Positions 46,687 through 55,298 of a stretch of 64,000 bases of DNA are shown here, one piece after another. This DNA comes from Neisseria sp. (lineage in GTDB: Bacteria > Pseudomonadota > Gammaproteobacteria > Burkholderiales > Neisseriaceae), in NCBI RefSeq assembly GCF_030527965.1, contig NZ_JAUMZU010000013.1, positions 1-64,000 on the forward strand. The letters are read 5' to 3'. Position 1 is the first letter of the stretch. Each line of letters opens with the position of its first letter. Below the pieces are notes generated by a model. That model did no database searches. It saw only the letters and a program-made list of their open reading frames with translations, and was not told where the DNA came from. A program made the position numbers and the translations under genes.

Positions 46687-49600
46687 ATGAACGAAACCAA
46701 AACCATTGCGGAATCCAACAATTTTATTATTCTGGATAAATACACCAAAATCGAGCAAAACGGCAGCTACCAATCCGAGGCGGATTTGGAGCGGGAGCTG
46801 ATTGCCGATTTGCAAAATCAGGGTTATGAATACCGCAAAGATTTAAATACCCAGCAAAAGCTGCTTGCCAATATACGCGTGCAGTTGCAACAGCTTAATC
46901 AAATGCAGTTTTCAGACAGCGAGTGGCAACGCTTTCTAACCGAGTATTTAGATAAGCCGTCTGACAATCTGATTGAGAAAACCCGCAAAATTCATGATAA
47001 CCATATCTATGATTTTGTGTTTGACGACGGGCATATTCAAAATATTTATCTGCTGGATAAGAAAAACATCGCCCGCAATAGCATGCAGGTCATCAATCAG
47101 GTGGAACAAACCGGTACGCATGCCAACCGTTATGACGTTACGATTTTGGTGAACGGCCTGCCATTGGTGCAAATCGAACTGAAAAAGCGCGGTGTTGCCA
47201 TTCGTGAAGCTTTTAATCAGGTGCATCGCTATAGCAAAGAAAGCTTTAATGCCGAGCATTCGCTGTTTAAATATTTGCAGATTTTTGTGATTTCCAATGG
47301 TACGGACACCCGATATTTTGCCAATACCACCAAGCGCAATAAAAACAGCTTTGATTTTACGATGAACTGGGCAAAATCAGATAATACACTGATTAAGGAT
47401 TTAAAAGACTTTGCCGCAACTTTTTTCCAAAAACAGACTTTGCTGAAAGTATTGATGGATTATTCTGTTTTTGATAGTAGCGATACTTTATTGATTATGC
47501 GCCCATATCAGATTGCGGCAGCCGAGCGTATTTTATGGAAGATTAACAGCAACCATCTCAGCAAAAAATGGAGCGCTGTCGAAAATCATGGCTTTATCTG
47601 GCATACCACCGGTTCGGGCAAAACGCTGACCAGTTTTAAGGCGGCAAGGCTGGCAACCGAGCTGGATTATATAGATAAAGTGTTTTTTGTGGTTGACCGG
47701 AAAGACCTCGATTACCAAACCATGAAAGAATACCAACGCTTCTCACCCGATAGCGTGAATGGCTCTGACAATACCGCAGGTTTAAAAGCCAATATCGAAA
47801 AAGATGATAATAAAATCATCGTGACCACCATTCAAAAGCTGAATAATCTGATGAAAGGCGAAGACAATCTGCCAATTTATCAGAAGCAGGTAGTGTTTAT
47901 TTTTGATGAATGCCATCGTTCGCAGTTTGGTGAAGCGCAGAAGAATTTAAAAAAGAAATTTAAAAAATTCTGCCAGTTCGGTTTTACCGGTACGCCGATT
48001 TTCACAGAAAACGCGCTAGGCTCAGAAACGACCGCCAGTGTATTTGGGCGGGAGATGCATGCTTATACCATTACCGATGCCATTCGTGATGAAAAGGTTT
48101 TGAAATTCAAGGTAGATTATAACGATGTGCGCCCGCAATTTAAGAGCATGGAGAGCGAACAAGACGAACAGAAATTAACGGCTTTTGAAACCAAGCAGGC
48201 ATTATTACACCCCGAACGTATCCGTGAAATCACGCAATATATTCTGACGCATTTCAAACAAAAAACGCACCGCTTAAATGTTGGTAGCAAAGGCTTTAAT
48301 GCGATGTTTGCTGTAAGTAGCGTAGATGCCGCCAAGCTTTATTATGAGGAATTTAAAAAACAGCAAGCAGGCAAAAATAATCCTTTGAAAGTGGCAACGA
48401 TATTCTCCTTTGCTTCCAATGAAGAGCAAAATGCAAAAGGGGATATTATCGATGAAGGCTTTGATCCGGATGCGATGAACTCTACTGCCAAAGAGTTTTT
48501 GTATATGGCGGTTCAAGACTATAACGCTTGCTTCAAGACCAATTACAGCTTGGATAGCAAATCATTTCAAAACTATTATCGCGACCTTGCCAAGCGAGTC
48601 AAAGAGCAAGAGGTTGATTTGTTAATTGTGGTGGGCATGTTTCTCACCGGTTTTGATGCACCTACGCTTAATACGCTATTCGTTGATAAAAATCTACGTT
48701 ATCACGGCCTGATACAAGCTTACTCACGCACCAACCGTATTCAGGGGGCAGTTAAAACATTTGGCAATATCGTGACGTTTCGCGACTTGGAGCAAGCAAC
48801 CGTTGACGCCATTACTTTATTCGGCAACAACAATACCAGAAATGTGGTGTTGGAAAAAAGCTATCAGGAATATATGGAAGGCTACACCGACAATACCAGC
48901 GGTGAGGCCTGCCGCGGTTATTTGGAGGTTGTGGCCGAGCTGAAAAATAAATTTCCCGAGCCCGACAATATCGTTGGCGAACAGGATAAAAAAGACTTTG
49001 CCAAACTATTCGGCGAATATCTGCGAGTAGAAAATATTTTACAGAATTATGACGAATTCGCCGGCTTGGAAGCCTTGCAGCAATTGGATACGACCAATCA
49101 AACAGCACTTGAGCAATTTAAAGCAGATTATTATCTCAGTGATGATGATGTAGAAAACATGAAATCCATTGAGATTTTGCCCAAACGCATCGTGCAAGAT
49201 TATCGCTCTACATACAACGATATTCGCGATTGGCTGCGCCGCGAGAAAAATGAGGAAAAAAACCAATCCAATATTGATTGGCATGATGTGGTTTTTGAAG
49301 TGGATTTGCTTAAATCTCAGGAAATCAATTTAGACTATATTCTTGAATTGATTTTCGAGCACAATAAGAAAACCAAAAGCCAAGCGGATTTAGTGGAAGA
49401 AATACGCCGCATTATTCGTTCCAACTTAGAAAACCGCGATAAAGAAAGTTTGGTTGTGGATTTCATCAATCGAACCGATTTAAATAGCATCCCCGATAAG
49501 GCTACGATTATTGAAGCTTTTTTCACATTTGCCCGAGCTGAGCAACAACAAGAGGCGGAAAGCTTGATCGCATCGGAAAATTTGAACATCGAAGCAGCCA

Positions 49601-49770
49601 AACGTTATCTTTCTTCTTCATTAAAACGCGGCTACGCCAGCGAAAACGGCACTGACTTAAATGACATCTTGCCGAAAATGAGCCCGCTCAATCCGCAGTA
49701 TTTAACGAAAAAACAAGGTGTTCTGCAAAGAATCAATGATTTTGTGAATAAATTCAAAGGCGTCAGCTGA
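46687..49770 (+). CDS. hsdR: Type I restriction enzyme motor/endonuclease subunit HsdR
   Basis: A 1027-residue protein. The N-terminal PD-(D/E)xK nuclease is visible as [20 protein letters not shown] (about 147-166). SF2 translocase motifs follow: HTTGSGKTL near 306, DECHRSQFG near 407, [27 protein letters not shown] and AYSRTNRI. The helical C-terminal part binds HsdM. It translocates and cuts unmodified DNA. The frame is uninterrupted, so the system looks functional. Start 1 nt after rhuM, translationally coupled. Confidence 0.94.
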   Translation: MNETKTIAESNNFIILDKYTKIEQNGSYQSEADLERELIADLQNQGYEYRKDLNTQQKLLANIRVQLQQLNQMQFSDSEWQRFLTEYLDKPSDNLIEKTRKIHDNHIYDFVFDDGHIQNIYLLDKKNIARNSMQVINQVEQTGTHANRYDVTILVNGLPLVQIELKKRGVAIREAFNQVHRYSKESFNAEHSLFKYLQIFVISNGTDTRYFANTTKRNKNSFDFTMNWAKSDNTLIKDLKDFAATFFQKQTLLKVLMDYSVFDSSDTLLIMRPYQIAAAERILWKINSNHLSKKWSAVENHGFIWHTTGSGKTLTSFKAARLATELDYIDKVFFVVDRKDLDYQTMKEYQRFSPDSVNGSDNTAGLKANIEKDDNKIIVTTIQKLNNLMKGEDNLPIYQKQVVFIFDECHRSQFGEAQKNLKKKFKKFCQFGFTGTPIFTENALGSETTASVFGREMHAYTITDAIRDEKVLKFKVDYNDVRPQFKSMESEQDEQKLTAFETKQALLHPERIREITQYILTHFKQKTHRLNVGSKGFNAMFAVSSVDAAKLYYEEFKKQQAGKNNPLKVATIFSFASNEEQNAKGDIIDEGFDPDAMNSTAKEFLYMAVQDYNACFKTNYSLDSKSFQNYYRDLAKRVKEQEVDLLIVVGMFLTGFDAPTLNTLFVDKNLRYHGLIQAYSRTNRIQGAVKTFGNIVTFRDLEQATVDAITLFGNNNTRNVVLEKSYQEYMEGYTDNTSGEACRGYLEVVAELKNKFPEPDNIVGEQDKKDFAKLFGEYLRVENILQNYDEFAGLEALQQLDTTNQTALEQFKADYYLSDDDVENMKSIEILPKRIVQDYRSTYNDIRDWLRREKNEEKNQSNIDWHDVVFEVDLLKSQEINLDYILELIFEHNKKTKSQADLVEEIRRIIRSNLENRDKESLVVDFINRTDLNSIPDKATIIEAFFTFARAEQQQEAESLIASENLNIEAAKRYLSSSLKRGYASENGTDLNDILPKMSPLNPQYLTKKQGVLQRINDFVNKFKGVS

Positions 49771-49817
49771 AACTTTTAAGTCAGATGGTTGGCAAGCTCA
49801 AAAGCATCCATCAAAAA

Positions 49818-49859
49818 ACGCAAAGCCTGCCTGAATACTTTCAGACAGGCTTTGCGTTT
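49818..49859. terminator. Bidirectional paired-DUS terminator between hsdR and aniA
   Basis: A 19-nt arm, AACGCAAAGCCTGCCTGAA (49818-49836), pairs with 49841-49859 (one mismatch). It lies between convergent hsdR and aniA. Confidence 0.75.
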
Positions 49860-49883
49860 TCATTGCTCAGGCCTTATCAGGCC

Positions 49884-51095
49884 TTATTTGGAAGCGGCGC
49901 TGGCTGCCGTTGAAGCTGCGCCCGTATCAGTTATGGGTGACGGTTTCAAGGTTTGCTTCATCAGGCTGTCGTTCCACGTTCCTGCCACTTTGATTTGCGC
50001 CAAAGCGCCAAGATTGACAGCTTCAATCAGGTTGTGGTTTAAGTAGGCGTAGGTGCCCGGCTGTTTGAAAGTATACATGGAGGCACCGGCAGAGCCTGCG
50101 CCGATAACCCAGCTTTCTAAGTTTTGAGCCGGCTTGTCGGCCAAATTACCACGCTCCCAAACATAATCGCCATGCCCGCCAATCAGATGAGGGTAAGACG
50201 GCCGGTTGGCTTGTGAGTGATAAAGCATAATGGTTTCACCCACCTTGGCTTTCAGCGCATTATCGCCGGTATAAGCGCCTTTTTTACCGCCAAACACGAT
50301 ATGGGTTGGAATCAGGCCGTTCATGACTTTGATGTCGTCGGCCATGGAAGCGGTTGAATCAGGATAGCGTTTATACTTGCCATTGGCATCTTTAGGCAGA
50401 TAAAAATCCTGTTCTCCAATATAGAAGGCTTTGTCGTAAGTTAATTTCCGACCTTCCTTATCTTTCAAGCCCTCTTTCGGCAATACTAAAATTGCGCCGT
50501 TCATACCATGAACGACATGCCAAGGGATCATAGCCCCGCCCGGGGCGCAATGATAAACAAATACGCCCGGCTTAATGGCTCGCCAACGCAGTTTAACTTC
50601 CTCTCCCGGCTGAACAAGCGTCAACTCTCCGCCTCCCAAAGCACCGGTAGCAGCATGAAAGTCAATGTTATGCGCCATTTTATTGGTTTTCGGATTTTTC
50701 AGGGTCAAGTCGACATAATCGCCTTCATGCACCACAATCATAGGGCCGGGCACGCTGCCATTAAAAGTAAAAGCCCATATAAACACGCCGGGTTCCACTT
50801 CGATTTCTTTTTCTTCAACCACCAGCGTCACTTCCACTACGCGCGGTTTGGCCGGAGCTTCGAGTGTGTGCTCCGGCACATTCGGCGGGGCAACCAATGT
50901 TTGTTTCACATGCTCCAATTTGCCGATTTCTTCCTCGCTTAAATTCGGCAGATCGGGTGTGTTCCCGGCAGATTGGGCTGCGGCCGGCTTCGCTTCTCCT
51001 GTTGCAGCGCTTTGCTGCGTATGATTGCTTTGCTGGCTGCAAGCTGTGGTTAAAAAGGCGGTAGTGATTAATGCATAAAGAATATGCTTTTTCAT
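49884..51095 (-). CDS. aniA: Copper-containing nitrite reductase AniA
   Basis: A 403-residue outer-membrane lipoprotein (lipobox TTACS, Cys19) that reduces nitrite to NO. It has two cupredoxin domains with copper ligands in [31 protein letters not shown] and the second-domain [19 protein letters not shown]. The Ala/Ser-rich C-terminal tail ([13 protein letters not shown]) is typical of Neisseria AniA, where such tails are O-glycosylated by PglL, also encoded in this window. GGAG precedes the ATG. Upstream lie FNR-like and Fur-like sites. No norB is in the window. Confidence 0.94.
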   Translation of the reverse strand: MKKHILYALITTAFLTTACSQQSNHTQQSAATGEAKPAAAQSAGNTPDLPNLSEEEIGKLEHVKQTLVAPPNVPEHTLEAPAKPRVVEVTLVVEEKEIEVEPGVFIWAFTFNGSVPGPMIVVHEGDYVDLTLKNPKTNKMAHNIDFHAATGALGGGELTLVQPGEEVKLRWRAIKPGVFVYHCAPGGAMIPWHVVHGMNGAILVLPKEGLKDKEGRKLTYDKAFYIGEQDFYLPKDANGKYKRYPDSTASMADDIKVMNGLIPTHIVFGGKKGAYTGDNALKAKVGETIMLYHSQANRPSYPHLIGGHGDYVWERGNLADKPAQNLESWVIGAGSAGASMYTFKQPGTYAYLNHNLIEAVNLGALAQIKVAGTWNDSLMKQTLKPSPITDTGAASTAASAASK

Positions 51096-51200
51096 AGTGG
51101 TCTCCAGTGGGTTATTTGTTTTATTCCACTTGATTTGGTGTGTTCTTTTAACAGCGCTTTCAGTATATTCTTAAAGTAAAGATTCACCAATAATACATGT

Positions 51201-51214
51201 TTGATATAAATCAC
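51201..51214 (-). promoter_or_regulatory. FNR-like site upstream of aniA
   Basis: TTGATATAAATCAC matches 9 of the 10 fixed positions of TTGAT-N4-ATCAA. It lies about 106 nt upstream of the aniA start; a TATACT-like -10 (minus strand, 51162-51167) is downstream. Oxygen-sensitive activation of aniA by FNR is established in Neisseria. Confidence 0.75.
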
Positions 51215-51310
51215 CTTTTGTTCAATTTCAAATAAAATTGACAACAACTAGCTATTTATCAAAAATAATCATATAAATATCAATGATATATATAATTATA
51301 ACTAGTAAAT

Positions 51311-51329
51311 AATTATGATTCTCATCATA
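51311..51329 (-). promoter_or_regulatory. Fur-box-like site upstream of aniA
   Basis: On the minus strand TATGATGAGAATCATAATT matches about 14 of 19 positions of the Fur consensus. It lies about 216 nt upstream of the aniA start. Fur has been reported to activate aniA in meningococcus, which fits an upstream position. Confidence 0.5.
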
Positions 51330-51336
51330 ATAAAAC

Positions 51337-51387
51337 AAAAACCTTTTCAGACAAGCATCAACAATAATGCCTGTCTGAAAAGGTTTT
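51337..51387 (-). terminator. Extended paired-DUS terminator downstream of the TlpA-like gene
   Basis: AAAACCTTTTCAGACAAGCAT-type arm (about 51337-51358) pairs with 51367-51387, one mismatch; T-rich tail on the minus strand. Confidence 0.65.
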
Positions 51388-51440
51388 ATGGATAAACTCA
51401 AGACCGTATCCGAACGGCCAAAAACATTTCAAACTGCCTG

Positions 51441-51474
51441 TAAACCTAATGCTCGAAACGGAGCATTAGGTTTA
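51441..51474 (-). terminator. Perfect 14-bp hairpin right after the TlpA-like gene
   Basis: TAAACCTAATGCTC (51441-51454) pairs with GAGCATTAGGTTTA (51461-51474), loop of 6. No T-run follows, so it may be an RNA 3' end stabiliser or a weak terminator. It is not a DUS. Confidence 0.5.
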
Positions 51475-51482
51475 GCTCACTC

Positions 51483-51959
51483 TTAACCCATCTTGCATTG
51501 CGTTCGCACGGCCTTAACCGCCGCATCCAATTTCATCCCTTTCACTTCGCCGGCAATGCTTTGGCGGGCATCGCATTTTTCAGCATACACCACGGTATAA
51601 GGCACGCCGCCGAATGCGTTGCCCAGCGTTTTCATAAACGCGCGGCTGTCGTTACCCGCATAATGCCAGATAGGATAGGCGACCGGAGTTTGCTTCAAAA
51701 AGGCGCCGATACTCTCCGGCTTATCCACCGCAACGCCGACCAGCGAAACCTTCTTCTTATCCTGCTTCTGATACCATGCCGACATGGCGGGCATTTCTTT
51801 GCGGCACGGCACGCACCACGTCGCCCAGATATTCACCACCTTCACCTGCCCGGGCAGCGCCTGCAAATCCTGCGGTTTGCCGCTTTTCCAATCTTGCAGC
51901 TCGGCTGCAAACGCGGGCAATACCGCTAAAGAAGCCAACAACATCAAATATTTTTTCAT
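51483..51959 (-). CDS. TlpA-like periplasmic thioredoxin
   Basis: A 158-residue exported protein with a signal peptide (KKYLMLLASLAVLPAFA) and thioredoxin-fold active site WATWCVPCRKEMP (Cys49, Cys52). AVDKPESIGAFLKQ and GVPYTVVY (cis-Pro) follow. The CVPC centre is that of TlpA/ResA-like reductants used in cytochrome c or copper-site maturation. It is placed upstream of aniA on the same strand, but two hairpins separate them; a link to the copper enzyme is possible but not shown. Confidence 0.82.
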   Translation of the reverse strand: MKKYLMLLASLAVLPAFAAELQDWKSGKPQDLQALPGQVKVVNIWATWCVPCRKEMPAMSAWYQKQDKKKVSLVGVAVDKPESIGAFLKQTPVAYPIWHYAGNDSRAFMKTLGNAFGGVPYTVVYAEKCDARQSIAGEVKGMKLDAAVKAVRTQCKMG

Positions 51960-52054
51960 TATTTTTCCTTTCGATTCGGCGCCCTGCGGCAGCCTGCATC
52001 AGATTTTACGCGACAAAACATTCACGTCGGCATACAATAACCAAACCTCAGTAA

Positions 52055-52066
52055 TGCCTGTCTGAA
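52055..52066 (+). repeat. Single DNA uptake sequence upstream of the ArsC-like gene
   Basis: An exact TGCCTGTCTGAA, unpaired. Confidence 0.8.
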
Positions 52067-52096
52067 ACCAATCAAAACAATCTTTTAATAAATATC

Positions 52097-52453
52097 ATGG
52101 CCGACATCATTCTTTACCATAACCCCCGCTGCTCCAAATCGCGCGCCGCACTCGGTTTGCTGGAAAGCCGCCGTTTGCAGGTTGACGTTATCCGCTATCT
52201 GGATACGCCGCCCGATTTGCAAACACTGCAAAACCTGTTCAAAAAACTCGGCTTCGAATCGGCTCGCAGCATGATGCGGGTAAAAGACGATTTATACCAC
52301 AGCCTCAAGCTGGACGATCCGCATTTGGATAACGATGCGCTGCTGAAAGCCATTGCCCAACACCCCGCCCTGCTGGAGCGCCCGATTGCCGTTATCGGCG
52401 AACGCGCCGCCATCGGCCGCCCGCTGGAGCTCATCGAAGCGATTTTACCCTAA
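52097..52453 (+). CDS. arsC: ArsC-family arsenate reductase-like protein
   Basis: A 118-residue glutaredoxin-linked ArsC-type protein: catalytic loop YHNPRCSKSRAAL with Cys12, the arginine triad region RPIAVIGERAAIGRPLE and the YLDTPPD segment. It would reduce arsenate with glutathione/glutaredoxin. No arsenical efflux pump or ArsR is next to it, so the physiological substrate is uncertain. The next gene starts 4 nt after its stop. Confidence 0.85.
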   Translation: MADIILYHNPRCSKSRAALGLLESRRLQVDVIRYLDTPPDLQTLQNLFKKLGFESARSMMRVKDDLYHSLKLDDPHLDNDALLKAIAQHPALLERPIAVIGERAAIGRPLELIEAILP

Positions 52454-52457
52454 AGCC

Positions 52458-53108
52458 ATGAGTGTATTCAAAACCGGCAAAAGCCCGCTGCGCTATTTTC
52501 TATTCGGCTTGCTCATCAGCTTGTCGCTGCCGGCTTTCATGCTGTTTTATTGCATCTTCGATGTTTACCAAACCGGCAATGCCAAGCCTTACGACGGCCA
52601 ATCCGATGCCGCCGTGGTGCTGGGTGCCGCCGCTTGGGGCAATAACCCCTCGCCCGTTTTCCGCGAACGCATCAACCATGCCATTGCGCTTTACCAAAGC
52701 CAGAGGGTGGGCAAGCTCATTTTTACCGGCGGCACACCCAAAGCAGGCTACATGACCGAAGCCGAAGTCGGCCGCCGCTATGCGCTCAAACAAGGCATAC
52801 CCAAAAACGACATTCTGTTTGAAAACACTTCGCGCGACACCTTTCAAAACCTGCAAAACATCCGCCCGCTCTTGCGCGACAATAATATCGATTCCGTAAT
52901 TATCGTCAGCGACCCTTACCATCTGGCGCGCGCACGCACCATGGCCGCCGATTTAGGCATTAACGCAACTCTTTCTGCCACTCCGACCAGCCGTTATACC
53001 GACCAACAGAAACGGCGCCGTTTCCTGCTGCAAGAAAGCTATGCCCTGTTCAGCTACCGCTGGGATTACTGGAGCGAGCGCATTTTGAGCGCGCTCAGGC
53101 TTGCTTAA
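52458..53108 (+). CDS. SanA/YdcF-like DUF218 membrane protein
   Basis: A 216-residue protein with an N-terminal transmembrane helix (RYFLFGLLISLSLPAFMLFYC) and a periplasmic DUF218 domain: AVVLGAAAWGNNPSPVFRERINHAI, LIFTGGTPKAGYMTEA, ENTSRDTFQNL, VSDPYHLARARTMA. These are the marks of SanA (vancomycin exclusion) and YdcF proteins, thought to act in cell-envelope metabolism. Probably co-transcribed with the ArsC-like gene. Confidence 0.82.
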   Translation: MSVFKTGKSPLRYFLFGLLISLSLPAFMLFYCIFDVYQTGNAKPYDGQSDAAVVLGAAAWGNNPSPVFRERINHAIALYQSQRVGKLIFTGGTPKAGYMTEAEVGRRYALKQGIPKNDILFENTSRDTFQNLQNIRPLLRDNNIDSVIIVSDPYHLARARTMAADLGINATLSATPTSRYTDQQKRRRFLLQESYALFSYRWDYWSERILSALRLA

Positions 53109-53188
53109 ATTGGCAAAGGAACTTGATAGGGCGCATGCCGAATCTTTTTGCCACTCATCTTTTCGGTGCAAATAGAACGCAACATAAT

Positions 53189-53224
53189 AAATGCCTGTCT
53201 GAATACTTTCAGACAGGCATTTTT
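53189..53224 (+). terminator. Paired-DUS terminator
   Basis: AAATGCCTGTCTGAA (53189-53203), loop of 4, inverse (53208-53222), then TT. Lies between the convergent SanA-like gene and the 97-residue gene. Confidence 0.8.
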
Positions 53225-53246
53225 CAGCATATCAAAAACGCGCCAC

Positions 53247-53540
53247 TCAGCGCTTTTTCTGATTGGTATTCTTGCTGCCCTTCGGCTTTTTATCCGCCGC
53301 AGCCAGTCGTTGTGCCACAAATTCCACCATCAGCTCTTTTTTCTCCCAGAAAAAATGCTCCATTTTCGAGAGGGAATAGATTTTGCGCACCATGCCCGGC
53401 AGCCCGGCATGAATGATGGCGGCCACTTCCTTATTGGTTTCTTCCGCGTCCATCGCCTGCTGCAAAGTGAGGCCTTTATCGTCGAGATAGGCTTGCAGTG
53501 ATTTCTTCACGCTGCCGTGAATTTCAAATTGTCCGATCAT
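53247..53540 (-). CDS. Hypothetical 97-residue protein
   Basis: A 97-residue basic protein starting MIGQFEIHGSVKKSLQAYLDDKGLTLQQAMD with a C-terminal Lys-rich tail (KKPKGSKNTNQKKR). Predicted helical; no signal peptide or membrane segment. I do not recognise a family, though it looks like a conserved Neisseria hypothetical. The ATG at 53540 has AAGGAAAA upstream; the frame is open further up but the ribosome site decides the start. Convergent with the SanA-like gene. Confidence 0.6.
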   Translation of the reverse strand: MIGQFEIHGSVKKSLQAYLDDKGLTLQQAMDAEETNKEVAAIIHAGLPGMVRKIYSLSKMEHFFWEKKELMVEFVAQRLAAADKKPKGSKNTNQKKR

Positions 53541-53681
53541 ATCGTTTTCCTTACGTTTGATTTTATGTTGCCCGCCGTTGTTGCGAGTTCGTTTCATGCG
53601 GCAAGCATTCTAACAAATTTCGGGCGCGTCTCGGGCTGCTTCCTACAAACTTTAACGATATAATGCCGCTTTTGCCCCTTA

Positions 53682-53693
53682 TGCCTGTCTGAA
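53682..53693 (+). repeat. Single DNA uptake sequence overlapping the hemJ start region
   Basis: An exact TGCCTGTCTGAA ending 1 nt before the ATG of the next gene, leaving no conventional ribosome site. Confidence 0.8.
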
Positions 53694-53694
53694 A

Positions 53695-54114
53695 ATGTAT
53701 CTTTGGTTTAAATTTCTGCATGTGTTTTTCATCATCTCGTGGTTTGCCGGCCTGTTTTACCTGCCGCGCATTTATGTCAACCTCGCGATGACCGAGCCCG
53801 GAAGCGCAAGCTACGACCACCTGTTGCAGATGGCGGAAAAGTTGTTTAAATTTATGACACCGCTGGGCATCGGCGCGCTCTTGGCCGGATTGGCCATTCC
53901 TTTCACCACAGGCTGGTGGGGCAGCGGCTGGGTGCATGCCAAAGCGTGTGTCGGCTTGGCACTGGCCGCCTATCATGTTTACTGTTTCGTTTTATTGCAA
54001 GCCTTCCGCCGCCAAAGCAACCGCCGCAGCCACAAATGGTTTCGCGTGTTTAACGAAATTCCCGTTTTATTGATGATCGCCGCCCTTTATCTGGTGATTT
54101 TCAAACCTTTCTGA
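53695..54114 (+). CDS. hemJ: HemJ-like protoporphyrinogen IX oxidase
   Basis: A 139-residue protein with four transmembrane helices. The HemJ signature is clear: FKFLHVFFIISWFAGLFYLPRIYV (region 6-29, His9), the HAK motif (His81, Lys83), RWFNE-type WFRVFNEIPVLLMI and a final VIFKPF. HemJ oxidises protoporphyrinogen IX late in haem synthesis. hemL, an earlier step, lies 2 kb downstream. Older annotations call this family CopD-like/UPF0093. The ATG is directly after a DUS. Confidence 0.8.
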   Translation: MYLWFKFLHVFFIISWFAGLFYLPRIYVNLAMTEPGSASYDHLLQMAEKLFKFMTPLGIGALLAGLAIPFTTGWWGSGWVHAKACVGLALAAYHVYCFVLLQAFRRQSNRRSHKWFRVFNEIPVLLMIAALYLVIFKPF

Positions 54115-54125
54115 AGGATAACATC

Positions 54126-54599
54126 GTGAGCAACACTGAAATCGAACGCCGCTTCCTGCTGAAAAACGACGATTGGAAAGCCGCTGCCGGCGAGCGGAAA
54201 TTCCTGAGCCAAGGCTATCTGAGCGTGGAAAAAGAACGCACAATCCGCGTGCGCATCATCGGCGACCGCGCGTGGCTGACGCTGAAAGGCTATATTTCCG
54301 ACCTGACCCGCAGCGAATTCGAATATGAAATCCCGCTTCCCGACGCTCAAACCATGATGAACACCATGTGCCCGTTCAAACTGGAAAAATACCGCTACGA
54401 AGTCATCCACCAAGGCTTTACTTTTGAAATCGACCAATACCTTAACGAAAACGCGCCACTAATTGTGGCCGAACTTGAGCTGCCCTCGGAAAGCACCGCT
54501 TTTCCCAAGCCAGATTGGCTGGGTGAAGAAATCACATCCAACGGCCGCTACACCAACGCTTATTTAAGCAAACATCCTTATTCCGCATGGGAAAACTGA
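54126..54599 (+). CDS. CYTH domain protein, probable inorganic triphosphatase
   Basis: A 157-residue stand-alone CYTH tunnel domain: N-terminal EIERRFLL (usual ExExK, with Arg in place of Lys), ERTIRVRIIGDRAWLTLKG, RSEFEYEIPLPDA and EIDQYLNENAPLIVAELELPSE. Related proteins hydrolyse tripolyphosphate. The start is GTG (GTGAGCAAC) with AAGGATAAC upstream. It lies 11 nt after hemJ and overlaps the next gene by 1 nt, so the three are one operon. Confidence 0.8.
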   Translation: MSNTEIERRFLLKNDDWKAAAGERKFLSQGYLSVEKERTIRVRIIGDRAWLTLKGYISDLTRSEFEYEIPLPDAQTMMNTMCPFKLEKYRYEVIHQGFTFEIDQYLNENAPLIVAELELPSESTAFPKPDWLGEEITSNGRYTNAYLSKHPYSAWEN

Positions 54600-54940
54600 T
54601 GAAACGTTACCACCCCGCAATCATTTATGGCAGCATCACCCTGTTTTGCCTGCTGTTCGGCGTGACAGCTTATCTGCTCGGGCAGCCCGCCCAAAGCATT
54701 TTTGCTTTTGCATGGCTGGCCTGCGTGTTGGGCAACATGTCTTTTGCCATCATTTTCCATCTGAAAAAGCAACGCTATCTGCGCATGCTGGTAGGCGCCG
54801 TTGCCTTTGCCACCGTGCCGGCCGCCTTCGGCTGCTTTTCCCTAATGCCCTTACTTATCGCAGCCCTAGGTGGCGCGCTGTTTGCGTTGAATGCCGAACT
54901 TTTCCCTGCGATTCTTGAAATCATCGGACTCTTCAGCTGA
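54599..54940 (+). CDS. Small inner-membrane protein
   Basis: A 113-residue protein with about three to four transmembrane helices (8-28, 33-52, 60-82, 86-110) and no recognised domain. It begins MKRYHPAIIYGSITLFCLLFG. The start overlaps the CYTH stop as TGATG. Last gene of hemJ-CYTH-this gene. Confidence 0.6.
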   Translation: MKRYHPAIIYGSITLFCLLFGVTAYLLGQPAQSIFAFAWLACVLGNMSFAIIFHLKKQRYLRMLVGAVAFATVPAAFGCFSLMPLLIAALGGALFALNAELFPAILEIIGLFS

Positions 54941-54944
54941 CAAA

Positions 54945-54975
54945 AATGCCTGTCTGAAACGTTCAGACAGGCATT
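54945..54975. terminator. Loop-less paired DUS
   Basis: AATGCCTGTCTGAAC meets GTTCAGACAGGCATT without loop (54945-54975), a near-perfect 31-nt palindrome between convergent operons. Confidence 0.7.
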
Positions 54976-54995
54976 GGTGCTCAAAGCACGCTTAA

Positions 54996-55298
54996 TCAGA
55001 CCTTCATTAAATAGCCCAGCAAACCGGAGGAAGCCACCGCAATCAAAACCGTCGGCAGCATCGGCAAACGGCTGGCGGCAATCAAAGTAATCACCATAGC
55101 CACCAACTCATTCGGCTTATCTGAAACAAAATGCGGCGCAATCACCGAAATCAGCACGCAACCTGGTGCCGCTTCCATCACCGCTGCGGCGCGCGGGCTC
55201 AGCAGACGGTTGCGCAGAGCGAAAAAGCCGATTAAACGGGTTGTATAAGTCACGACCAGCATGCCGAGAATGGTCAGAAAAGATGCCCATGAAATCAT
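54996..55298 (-). CDS. azlD: Branched-chain amino acid exporter small subunit AzlD
   Basis: A 100-residue protein with about four transmembrane helices: LTILGMLVVTYTTRLIGFFAL, RAAAVMEAAPGCVLISVIAPH, ELVAMVITLIAASR and LPTVLIAVASSGLLGYLM. This is AzlD. It overlaps azlC by 4 nt. With AzlC it forms an exporter for branched-chain amino acids or analogues. The start is the ATG at 55298 (MISWASFL). Confidence 0.88.
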   Translation of the reverse strand: MISWASFLTILGMLVVTYTTRLIGFFALRNRLLSPRAAAVMEAAPGCVLISVIAPHFVSDKPNELVAMVITLIAASRLPMLPTVLIAVASSGLLGYLMKV

